Positions 6,811-12,833 of a stretch of 13,284 nucleotides of DNA are shown here, in pieces. The stretch comes from Deltaproteobacteria bacterium. Its GTDB lineage: Bacteria; Desulfobacterota; Desulfobacteria; Desulfobacterales; ETH-SRB1. The stretch spans positions 1 through 13,284 of the forward strand of contig JAFDFV010000113.1 of assembly GCA_019309665.1 (NCBI GenBank). Reading direction: 5' to 3'. The notes beneath the pieces were generated by a model. It was not told where the DNA came from and made no database searches. It saw only the letters and a list, made by a program, of their open reading frames with translations. The position numbers and the translations under genes are program-made. Every line of letters begins with the position of its first letter. Positions within the stretch are counted from its first letter, which is position 1.

Positions 6811-7562
6811 CTCTGTTTTTTTCTTCTTTCCAACGGGAGCTCAATCTTAAATTCAGCCCCGCCCCATTTACTGTCAAACACACCGAGAGATCCACCGTGG
6901 TCTGTAATTATTCTGTGGCAAATGCTGAGCCCAATTCCGGAGCTGTCGTTTTTAGTAGTAAAAAAAGGATCAAATATTCTGTCTTTAAGGCTGGAAGGCA
7001 CACCCGGTCCTGAGTCTGCAACATTTATAAAAATACGGTTATCTTCCATGTATGTTTTTATTACTATTTTTTTGTTTCCATCCATATTTTTCATTGCTTC
7101 AGCGGCATTGGTCATCAGGTTTAAAATTACCTGTTCGATAAAATGTTGATCAATATAGCAAGTCGACAGATTTCCGGATAAGGTTTTTTCGATTTTAATA
7201 TCGCTTTTTTGAAAGGTTACAGAGGATAGACTTATTGCCTCTTTAACGGGATGGTTGATTTTAGACAGTACAAGCCTTGGTTCACTGGGTTTGGAAAAAT
7301 CCATGACTCTTTTAATTACAGATTCAATTTTATTTGAGGCTGATTTCAGTTGTCCTATTATTGTGTTAACCTTTTCAGGGCTGTCTGTTTTGTCATAGAT
7401 TTTTTCCAGCGTGTTTAAATAAATATTGATACCTGAAAGCGGGTTTCTTATTTCATGGGCAATGCCTGCGGTAACACGCCCCAGAGAAGTCATTTTATCC
7501 TTTATTTTTAAAAGACGTTCCAATTCCTTGGATCGAGTAACGTCCATCATATTGAACAACAT
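6807..7562 (-). CDS. Sensor histidine kinase, C-terminal half of a frameshifted gene
   Basis: This half holds the whole kinase core: H-box A-H-E-I-R-N-P-L with phospho-acceptor His at residue 36, dimerisation helices, N-box N-L-M-T-N-A-A-E-A-M, G1 D-S-G-P-G-V-P, F-box F-D-P-F-F-T-T-K, and G2 S-G-I-G-L-S-I-C-H-R. The H-box and ATPase type match NtrB-like kinases that pair with NtrC regulators, in keeping with the four-base overlap with the next gene. The ATG at 7560-7562 is unlikely to be the natural start. The frame is open upstream to 7676 and reads on as the second half of a PAS domain (R-F-Y-P-L-G-E-V, then K-W-V-Y-C-R-I-S-L-I-E-Y), the continuation of the gene ending at 7661. A separate product starting at this ATG would still carry all catalytic motifs and might be a ligand-blind kinase. 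Confidence 0.88.
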   Translation of the reverse strand: MLFNMMDVTRSKELERLLKIKDKMTSLGRVTAGIAHEIRNPLSGINIYLNTLEKIYDKTDSPEKVNTIIGQLKSASNKIESVIKRVMDFSKPSEPRLVLSKINHPVKEAISLSSVTFQKSDIKIEKTLSGNLSTCYIDQHFIEQVILNLMTNAAEAMKNMDGNKKIVIKTYMEDNRIFINVADSGPGVPSSLKDRIFDPFFTTKNDSSGIGLSICHRIITDHGGSLGVFDSKWGGAEFKIELPLERRKKQR

Positions 7563-7660
7563 TGCTTTTTTTCCTGAATATTCTATAAGACTGATTCTGC
7601 AGTAAACCCATTTTCTGTCCAGTTTGTTATCTACTTCTCCAAGGGGATAAAACCTGAAGC

Positions 7661-8284
7661 TTATATTAAGAGTCCTTTAACCATCTCAACATCATCGGGA
7701 TGTATGGCTTTGAAGTCCATAAGCTTGAAGGAACGTGAAAGGAGATTGAAGTGTTTTTTCTGTTCAGGATTATTATAAACAATCTCTGAGTCTTGTAGAA
7801 TAAAAATACCGGTAAGTGAGTTTTCAACCAGGTCACGGAACCTTTTTTCGCTCTCACGCAACGCTTCCTCGGTTTTCTTGCGCTCTATAATTCTCCCGAG
7901 CCGTTCTGCAATAACATTGATAAGCTCTTTTTCTTCCTTAAGGAAAGATTTCTTATCTTTTTCCGATAGTTGTTCAAGATAAGAGACCTCAATGGTTCCT
8001 CCTGGTTTGCCATGTACAACAATGTCACTTGTCTGTTTCCAGATACTCTTTTTAAAATTTTTTGTTTTATAAATTTGATCTTCATGAATTATACGTGCGG
8101 AGGTGATTTCCGGATTTTGCGACGCGGGGGGTATTAGATCAATTGTTCCTTGAAGTATCTCGTCAACTGTAATATTGTTTTTTACAATCAGGTTGGAAAA
8201 TGCATAGAGGCAATCCAGCTCCTTTGCTCTCTTTCTAATTGAATTTCCTGAATTCCTCTTGTTCATTGTCTTATTTAATGACAT
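7661..8284 (-). CDS. Sensor histidine kinase, N-terminal half (GAF and PAS), frameshifted
   Basis: Residues in order: a GAF-like domain (E-L-D-C-L-Y-A-F-S-N-L-I … I-L-Q-G-T-I-D-L-I-P … E-K-E-L-I-N-V-I-A-E-R-L-G-R-I-I), a linker helix (E-E-A-L-R-E-S-E-K-R-F-R-D-L-V-E), and the front half of a PAS domain (L-T-G-I-F-I-L-Q-D … A-I-H-P-D-D-V). Translation stops in the middle of PAS strand 3. The rest continues in another frame at 6807-7676, so this is the sensor half of one kinase of about 490 residues. There is no membrane segment, so sensing is probably cytoplasmic, or the signal arrives from the envelope lipoprotein. An ATG at 8336-8338 would extend the protein through a repeat-type hairpin; ATG 8282-8284 or 8264-8266 is more plausible, but no clear ribosome site marks either. 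Divergent from the + strand gene at 8446. Confidence 0.75.
   Translation of the reverse strand: MSLNKTMNKRNSGNSIRKRAKELDCLYAFSNLIVKNNITVDEILQGTIDLIPPASQNPEITSARIIHEDQIYKTKNFKKSIWKQTSDIVVHGKPGGTIEVSYLEQLSEKDKKSFLKEEKELINVIAERLGRIIERKKTEEALRESEKRFRDLVENSLTGIFILQDSEIVYNNPEQKKHFNLLSRSFKLMDFKAIHPDDVEMVKGLLI
7664..7676 (-). other. Frameshift splitting the kinase gene inside its PAS domain
   Basis: The upstream frame stops at TAA (7661-7663) just after V-K-G-L-L. The downstream frame has its own stop at 7677-7679 and is open from 7676. The two join smoothly as V-K-G-L-L-N-I-S-F-R-F-Y-P if one base is restored in this 13-base overlap. No typical slippery heptamer is seen, so a one-base deletion or a sequence error is more likely than programmed frameshifting. 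Confidence 0.85.
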
Positions 8285-8293
8285 TTTATTATG

Positions 8294-8320
8294 CATTCCC
8301 ACGCTGGAGCATGGGAACGA
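8294..8320. repeat. Small hairpin repeat (TTCCCACGCT type)
   Basis: TTCCCACGCT at 8296-8305 pairs with AGCATGGGAA at 8308-8317 across a two-base loop, with one mismatch (C/A). A TTCCCACGCTCCAGCGTGGGAA-like hairpin is a common intergenic repeat in many bacteria. It sits where the kinase start would fall and makes the longest possible start unlikely. Confidence 0.6.
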
Positions 8321-8445
8321 GAAATAATATCCCAGCATTGTGCCTTTGTGTCTTAGTGGCTGAACTATTACGCCTTAAGATATAATGAAGATATTAAAAC
8401 TTCAACACCATTTTTTGCGCTTTCATGGAAAAAGGATGTTTATAA

Positions 8446-8790
8446 ATGGCGAAAGAAAATGATGTAATCTTGCTATGCTTTGAAGACAAGCCGCTTATTT
8501 TTGCCAGGATTGAAACAATTTTGCCGGATGCTAAACCTGACTGGTATCATGTAAAGCTGCTGATTCTTCAAGTGCCGCTTTACTCTGTTACATGGATCTT
8601 AAGGGATACATATATTGATGGTGAAGAGTTTACAATGAGCGGCAAAAAAGTGCGAATGGAACTTGTTGTTTGTCCGGAAGAATCGGCAAAGTATACATTA
8701 CAGAAAAAAAAGGAAGAAACACCAAAAGAGTCTGGTGGGGCCAAAATAATATCTCTGGCGGATCTTAGGGCTCGCTCAAAAATAACTTAA
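8446..8790 (+). CDS. Small conserved-type protein of unknown function
   Basis: 114 residues after AAAGGA at 8431-8436 and ATG 8446. The N-terminal 80 residues look like a compact beta-rich domain (D-V-I-L-L-C-F-E-D-K-P-L … W-Y-H-V-K-L-L-I-L-Q-V-P-L … V-T-W-I-L-R-D-T-Y-I-D-G-E-E-F-T), followed by V-C-P-E-E and a charged, probably disordered tail. No signal peptide. I do not recognise a named family; similar proteins seem to be widespread in Desulfobacterales, which is recollection rather than proof. The last six residues and the stop are provided by inserted element E2. Reversing the insertion gives a 110-residue protein ending D-L-R-K-K and a TGA some 16 bases before the DUF1848 gene, so the two genes were probably a tight operon. 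Confidence 0.85.
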   Translation: MAKENDVILLCFEDKPLIFARIETILPDAKPDWYHVKLLILQVPLYSVTWILRDTYIDGEEFTMSGKKVRMELVVCPEESAKYTLQKKKEETPKESGGAKIISLADLRARSKIT

Positions 8791-8929
8791 CATTTTGATG
8801 CGCCGATCCATCCCGCATGGCTACGTTGCTCGTCGGTTAAATAGCTCGCTATTCGCCCTCCTTGCGTCTTGCCATGCCGAGCGCCTCAACACCTGAAAAT
8901 ATAAATTTATTTTTGAGCGAACCCTTAGG
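8764..8929. mobile_element. Palindromic element E2, inserted two codons before a stop
   Basis: CTTAGG is directly repeated at 8764-8769 and 8924-8929 and encloses 154 bp. Outer arms 8768-8785 and 8907-8924 are complementary at 17 of 18 positions (GGGCTCGCTCAAAAATAA). Nested pairs follow inward: TTGATGCGC with GCGCCTCAA, CATGGC with GCCATG, and a perfect AATAGC-TC-GCTATT hairpin at 8840-8853. The centre carries TCGTCG (8830-8835) and CGCCCTCCT (8854-8862), shared with E1. The arms are offset by one base from the direct repeats, which suggests a small later indel. Removing element and one repeat restores G-A-T-C-T-T-A-G-G-A-A-A-A-A-G-T-G-A, read D-L-R-K-K-stop. Confidence 0.88.
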
Positions 8930-8955
8930 AAAAAGTGAACGGTTACTAATTATTG

Positions 8956-9843
8956 ATGGAGTCTGCGGTTAAAATAGTAATTTCAGCCTCAAGAAGAACA
9001 GATATCCCTGCATTTTACATGAAGTGGTTTATGAAGCAAATTAAAAATGGCCGCTTTGAGGTGGTGAATCCGTACAACAGGCATGTATCAATCGTGCCGG
9101 CCACTCCGGATAAGGTACATACTATTTTATTCTGGTCGAAAAATTTTGGGCCCTTTATAAAAAGCGGATGTGGAGAAAAGCTTAGAGAAATGGGATATAA
9201 TGTTTTTTTTAATTTTACCATAAATTCTGAGGAGCCGTTGCTTGAACCTAATGTACCTGCTTTAGAGGAACGCATTCGTCAACTAGAATATCTTTGCAGG
9301 AATTTCGATTCCGGCAGTATAAGCTGGAGATTTGATCCTATCTGCTTTTATAAGACAAAAGATGGAAAAATTCATGACAATCTTAATGATTTCAACTATA
9401 TTTCAAGCAAAGCTTCCAAGTATGGCATAAAAAGATGTATAACCAGCTTCATGGATGATTATCAAAAGATTCGAAAAAGAATTGCAAAAATTCCGGGCTT
9501 TGCTTTCATTGATCCGCCCATTGAAATAAAAAGCGAAATTGTTTTGAAAATGAAAGATGAGCTGTCTGATAAAAATATCAGTCTCCATACCTGTTGCGAG
9601 AAAGAATTGCTGTCAATTCTTCCTGAAAACTCCGGTATTACAAAAAGCTCGTGCATACCAAATGATCTTCTGATGAAATTATTTGGAGGGTCTCTTTCTC
9701 TTAAAAAAGATTCCGGCCAGAGGACAAAAAATGGGTGTGGATGCAAGGTATCCGCAGATGTAGGATCCTACAGCCTTCATCCATGCTATCATAACTGCCT
9801 TTTTTGTTATGCCAATCCAGCTTCAAGCACTAACCATGCATAA
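8956..9843 (+). CDS. DUF1848 family protein with C-terminal CX3CX2C motif
   Basis: About 295 residues. It begins V-I-S-A-S-R-R-T-D-I-P-A-F-Y, the signature of DUF1848, with F-W-S-K-N and W-R-F-D-P further in, also typical. It ends H-P-C-Y-H-N-C-L-F-C-Y-A-N-P: C277, C281 and C284 form CX3CX2C, the spacing used by radical SAM enzymes to hold a 4Fe-4S cluster, though here at the C-terminus instead of the N-terminus. Further Cys pairs occur (C-C-E-K; C-G-C). The family has no established reaction that I can state; an iron-sulfur radical-SAM-related enzyme is an inference. ATG 8956 was chosen; TTG 8953 is also possible. No strong ribosome site is visible. E2 lies 26 bases upstream and separates it from its former partner, and its end overlaps the dus gene by eight bases, so the two are translationally linked. 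Confidence 0.85.
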   Translation: MESAVKIVISASRRTDIPAFYMKWFMKQIKNGRFEVVNPYNRHVSIVPATPDKVHTILFWSKNFGPFIKSGCGEKLREMGYNVFFNFTINSEEPLLEPNVPALEERIRQLEYLCRNFDSGSISWRFDPICFYKTKDGKIHDNLNDFNYISSKASKYGIKRCITSFMDDYQKIRKRIAKIPGFAFIDPPIEIKSEIVLKMKDELSDKNISLHTCCEKELLSILPENSGITKSSCIPNDLLMKLFGGSLSLKKDSGQRTKNGCGCKVSADVGSYSLHPCYHNCLFCYANPASSTNHA

Positions 9844-10813
9844 CAGTCTGAAAATTGGCTCACTTGTTCTTGATAATTCGGTAATCCTGGCTCCACTTGC
9901 CGGTATTACCAATTTGCCTTTTCGGCTTCTATCAAAAGAAGCCGGCTGCGGTCTTGTCTGCTCTGAAATGATAAGCGCAAACGGCCTTGTGCACGGATCA
10001 AAAAAAACCTTACAAATGCTTGACTCTATACCTGAAGAAAAGCCTTTATCTGTTCAAATATTTGGAACTGATCCTTCAATAATGGCTGAAGCTGCTAAAA
10101 TAGTTGAATCTTCAGGGGCAGCCTTGCTGGATATTAATTTTGGCTGTTCGGTTAAAAAGGTGGTTAAAACAGGTGCCGGTGTTGTCCTGATGAAAGAGCC
10201 CGAAAGGGCGGAATCATTGTTAAAAGCTGTTCGAAAGTCGGTAAGCATACCGGTTACCATAAAAATAAGGACGGGATGGGATAAATCAGGAGCCCATGCT
10301 TTAAGGATTGCGGAAATTGCTGAAGCGTGCGGGGTGGATGCAATTGCCGTGCATCCTAGAACTGCTGTCCAGGGATTCAGGGGCAAAGCAAACTGGTCAA
10401 TTATAACATCAGTAAAAAAAATTGTTTCGATTCCTGTAATTGGAAACGGCGATATTATTACTCCGGATGATGCCGTTAGAATGCAAAACGAGACAGGCTG
10501 TGATGCCGTTATGATTGGGAGGGCTGCTATAGGCAACCCATGGATTTTTGCTCAGGTATTAGCACGTTTCAGAGGGGATGAATCGTTTTGTATAGATTTT
10601 ACACATCGCTTTGAAGTGATGGTCAAATATGTTCATGAGTCAGTAAGATATTTTGGAGAAAAGCGCGCATGTTCTATGATGCGCAGCCGGCTTGGATGGT
10701 TTGTCAAAGGATTGAAATGCAGCAGTAAATTCCGTGAGTCGATAAAACGAATTTCATCAGAAGACGAAGCTATAGATCTTTTAAAAACATATATGAGATT
10801 TTTAGACTCATAA
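9836..10813 (+). CDS. dusB: tRNA-dihydrouridine synthase (DusB type)
   Basis: An FMN TIM-barrel enzyme that reduces specific uridines in tRNA with NADPH. Motifs in order: V-I-L-A-P-L-A-G-I-T-N-L-P-F-R (FMN barrel start), S-E-M-I-S, Q-I-F-G-T-D-P, D-I-N-F-G-C-S-V-K-K-V with catalytic Cys at residue 104, the phosphate-loop style G-N-G-D-I, G-R-A-A-I-G-N-P-W-I-F, and a C-terminal helical tRNA-binding region (K-G-L-K). The usual Pro after the catalytic Cys is Ser here, a mild change. ATG 9836 is preferred over ATG 9809, since the family starts just before L-K-I-G and the shorter overlap (8 bases) with the DUF1848 stop fits translational coupling. The DusB subtype is inferred from the N-F-G-C…K-K-V-V-K-T-G-A-G pattern. 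Element E4 follows the stop. Confidence 0.93.
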   Translation: MHNSLKIGSLVLDNSVILAPLAGITNLPFRLLSKEAGCGLVCSEMISANGLVHGSKKTLQMLDSIPEEKPLSVQIFGTDPSIMAEAAKIVESSGAALLDINFGCSVKKVVKTGAGVVLMKEPERAESLLKAVRKSVSIPVTIKIRTGWDKSGAHALRIAEIAEACGVDAIAVHPRTAVQGFRGKANWSIITSVKKIVSIPVIGNGDIITPDDAVRMQNETGCDAVMIGRAAIGNPWIFAQVLARFRGDESFCIDFTHRFEVMVKYVHESVRYFGEKRACSMMRSRLGWFVKGLKCSSKFRESIKRISSEDEAIDLLKTYMRFLDS

Positions 10814-10818
10814 ATTAG

Positions 10819-11032
10819 CGCACCTTCGGTGCGGACATAAGTGCCTAAAGTGAGCTAAAGTATATTAAAGTGCCTAAAGTTAAGGAATGCGCCTTCGGCG
10901 CTGCCAATTTTAACTTTTTTTACCATACTACTTTGCTTACCTTATTTCCGACTGAAGTTATAATCAAGTCCTGAATATCTATAGCACGCCGAAGGCGTAC
11001 CACAACTTTAGCTCACTTTAGGCACTTTTTTA
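10819..11032. repeat. Composite palindromic element E4 between convergent genes
   Basis: Perfect 23-bp inverted arms at 10839-10861 and 11005-11027 (AAGTGCCTAAAGTGAGCTAAAGT and its complement) enclose 143 bases. The first 13 bases of the arm recur directly at 10868-10880. Three C-TTC-G type hairpins lie in or beside it: 10819-10833, 10889-10901 and 10986-10998. No target duplication was found, so transposition is not shown. It fills the whole gap between dusB (stop 10811-10813) and the lipoprotein stop (11030-11032), with a T-run after the right arm on the + strand, and could act as a two-way terminator. Confidence 0.65.
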
Positions 11033-11974
11033 CTTTATTTTTACTGTACTTCCGACCTTTATGCTTTTGCCTGAAATAAGGGTTGCCTCTGCTCTATCAG
11101 GATAAAGTGCGGTTATCTTAATCTCTCCAATTTTAAGCCCTGGAATAAAAAATTTCCGGCCGTCTTTTCCTTCAAATATGCTTTCGTTATCATATACTTC
11201 AAGTTTGTCTCCAAAGATAAGACCCGATCTTTTTCCTGAAGATATTATTATCTTGTCTTCAACACTTGAAAATACATATCCTTTCCAGGGCTGAATATTG
11301 ACAGCGTCGCAGATCTTTTCGCCTATGGGAATCACTGCGTTTAATAAGGCATCTTTTAATGCAGGTATTTCATTTGTATTACCGGTCCTGAGATTATCAA
11401 TATCTGTTTCATCGACCTGAATTTCGTCATCAAAACTATCATCAAAAATTTTTGCGCCGGTTTCAGTATCATAGACTTCTACAACAATTTGAAATCGAAT
11501 AAAGTTATAGGTATTTTTGAACCACAGAATCCCCCTGGTTTCTTTATTTGCGCTTATATCCATAAGGCTTCCTGTGACAATTGCATTTAGACCCAGTCTT
11601 CTGCCTGTTTTTGCAAGAACGAGGTTATCAATTTGTTCTGAGGCAAGTTTCGGGAGCACGGCCATTTGATCAGGATATCCTGTATCTCCCGGTTTTATAA
11701 TAAGGATGTCCGGGCATGTTTCTTCTATATTTTCGGCAAGTTTAATATGAAAGGTTTTTTCGAAGTTATTAACGGCACCAAAAGTGCTGTTTTCGAAGAA
11801 AGTTATTCCAACTTTTTTCTTTAAATCACCTGCAGGGGCTTTTATATCACAAGCTATTTTTTTTATAGCCGGCAAAAATGAGCATCCTGCAATCAGCGAT
11901 GCAAAAGAAAATAAAAAGCAGACGGCAATAACGACAAGTATTTGATTAAAAGTTTTTAAATAATAAAATTTCAT
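11030..11974 (-). CDS. Lipoprotein with CsgG/FlgT-like domains
   Basis: 314 residues. The N-terminal hydrophobic segment ends L-I-A-G-C, a good lipobox with acylated Cys-31. Residues about 50-190 read V-G-I-T-F-F-E-N … A-K-T-G-R-R-L-G-L-N-A-I-V-T-G-S-L … V-V-E-V-Y-D-T-E-T-G-A-K-I, the pattern of CsgG/FlgO/LpoB-like envelope lipoproteins with a nucleotide-independent Rossmann-like fold. Residues about 235-314 (S-G-K-R-S-G-L-I-F-G-D-K-L-E-V-Y … I-G-E-I-K-I … V-G-S-T-V-K-I-K) resemble the FlgT C-terminal beta domain. Role: outer-membrane-associated assembly or stress lipoprotein; the partner is unknown. AGGA (complement of 11980-11983) with a run of A precedes the ATG at 11972-11974. It lies behind queF on the same strand with E5 between, and its stop touches E4. 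Confidence 0.75.
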   Translation of the reverse strand: MKFYYLKTFNQILVVIAVCFLFSFASLIAGCSFLPAIKKIACDIKAPAGDLKKKVGITFFENSTFGAVNNFEKTFHIKLAENIEETCPDILIIKPGDTGYPDQMAVLPKLASEQIDNLVLAKTGRRLGLNAIVTGSLMDISANKETRGILWFKNTYNFIRFQIVVEVYDTETGAKIFDDSFDDEIQVDETDIDNLRTGNTNEIPALKDALLNAVIPIGEKICDAVNIQPWKGYVFSSVEDKIIISSGKRSGLIFGDKLEVYDNESIFEGKDGRKFFIPGLKIGEIKITALYPDRAEATLISGKSIKVGSTVKIK

Positions 11975-11983
11975 TTTTTTTCC

Positions 11984-12152
11984 TATTAACTAAGTTGAGC
12001 GATTTTTGGGGAAGAAATGTGCTGAGATCTTGATGCATAAGGGTTTGCGAAAACCGCAGGCATACCAATGGATATGTCGAGGATTTTCGCGAATCCTTGA
12101 TGCGCAAGAGATCAGTGCAGATCGAGCTAAAAATAGCTCAATTTAGTTATTA
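11984..12152. mobile_element. Palindromic element E5 between queF and the lipoprotein
   Basis: Arms 11988-12007 and 12129-12148 are complementary at 18 of 20 positions (AACTAAGTTGAGCGATTTTT). TATTA is directly repeated at 11984-11988 and 12148-12152 in register with the arms, a candidate 5-bp target duplication. The core at 12052-12085, read on the minus strand, is AATCCTCGACATATCCATTG and on to CCTGCGGTT, matching E3's core (27 of 34). The right arm overlaps the last codon and stop of queF; the left end is 14 bases before the lipoprotein ATG. Confidence 0.7.
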
Positions 12153-12544
12153 TATTCAACGGTAACTTTCGTAGTAATGCCGCCTCTTGCTGTAAAATTT
12201 CCTGAAACTTCCATCCATTTAGGATCAAGTGCTTTCGCCAGGTCATTTAATATGTTGTTGACCACATGTTCATAGAAAATACCGACATTTCTGTATTGTA
12301 ACATATAAAATTTCAGAGACTTTAATTCAACAATCTTATTATTGGGTATGTATCTGATTATTATACATCCAAAATCAGGCAGCCCGGTCATCGGGCACAC
12401 GGATGTAAACTCGGGTTGCTGAATTGTAATATCAATGTCTCTTATTTTATTATATTTGTAATCAATGGTTTTGAGCACATCGATTTTAACTGTGTCCGGT
12501 GTTTTTATGTTGTAATTTACCATTTTTTCAGGCTGGTTGGACAT
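12143..12544 (-). CDS. queF: 7-cyano-7-deazaguanine (preQ0) reductase, QueF
   Basis: NADPH-dependent reduction of the nitrile preQ0 to preQ1 in queuosine synthesis (EC 1.7.1.13), cytoplasmic. Short single-domain (type I) form, 133 residues: catalytic Cys-50 in F-T-S-V-C-P-M-T-G-L-P-D-F-G with Asp-57, the QueF motif E-L-K-S-L-K-F-Y-M-L-Q-Y-R-N, the F-Y-E-H substrate residues, and the G-N-F-T-A-R-G-G-I ending. Ser for Leu differences from E-S-K-S-L-K are minor. The ATG at 12542-12544 was chosen over an upstream GTG at 12598 because AAGGGAGA (complement of 12552-12559) precedes it and the -10 region of a promoter overlaps the longer start. The last codon and TAA lie in the arm of element E5, so the final residues may not be original. 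Confidence 0.94.
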   Translation of the reverse strand: MSNQPEKMVNYNIKTPDTVKIDVLKTIDYKYNKIRDIDITIQQPEFTSVCPMTGLPDFGCIIIRYIPNNKIVELKSLKFYMLQYRNVGIFYEHVVNNILNDLAKALDPKWMEVSGNFTARGGITTKVTVEYNN

Positions 12545-12597
12545 GTTGGTATCTCCCTTTGCATCGATAGGAATTAAGGGTGTGAAACTTGAGAACA

Positions 12598-12626
12598 CTA
12601 ATAAAGAATAAATTATGATCTGTCAA
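12598..12626 (-). promoter_or_regulatory. Sigma-70-type promoter for queF
   Basis: On the minus strand a perfect TTGACA (complement of 12621-12626) is followed after exactly 17 bases by TATTAG (complement of 12598-12603; four of six match TATAAT). Transcription would begin near 12590, leaving a leader of about 45 bases to the ATG at 12544. No preQ1-type riboswitch was recognised in the leader. Confidence 0.6.
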
Positions 12627-12736
12627 ATACGAGTTCATCAATTACATTATTTTACTGAAAGGATGTGTTTTTTTATAGAAACTAAATAGTTATCATAATT
12701 GCAATCCATAATCGGGATTTGTGTTGCAAAATAGTG

Positions 12737-12774
12737 TTTACAAAATCGTACTTATTTTATATATAAAATATAAT
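12737..12774 (+). promoter_or_regulatory. AT-rich promoter region with 18-bp palindrome
   Basis: TTTACA at 12737-12742 is followed after 17 bases by TATATA (12760-12765), and a perfect TATAAT lies at 12769-12774. A perfect 18-bp palindrome, TATTTTATATATAAAATA, occupies 12753-12770 and overlaps both -10 candidates. It could be an operator or simply very bendable AT-rich DNA. It lies 60 bases before the Lys/Ala-rich protein gene. Confidence 0.4.
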
Positions 12775-12833
12775 TTTGTGCCTTTAATCACTAATCCATA
12801 TGCTAAATCTTACGTAAATTCAAAGGTGTTGTT

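Noticed and set aside
7661..7680. Programmed -1 frameshift in the kinase gene
   Set aside because: No X-XXY-YYZ heptamer in the right phase and no obvious stimulatory hairpin; a deletion or sequence error explains it more simply.
10839..11027. CRISPR-like array or transposition of E4
   Set aside because: Only two direct copies of a 13-base unit, no regular spacers, and no target duplication at the arm ends.
12545..12600. preQ1 riboswitch in the queF leader
   Set aside because: The leader is only about 45 bases and lacks the C-rich loop and A-rich tail of known preQ1 aptamers.
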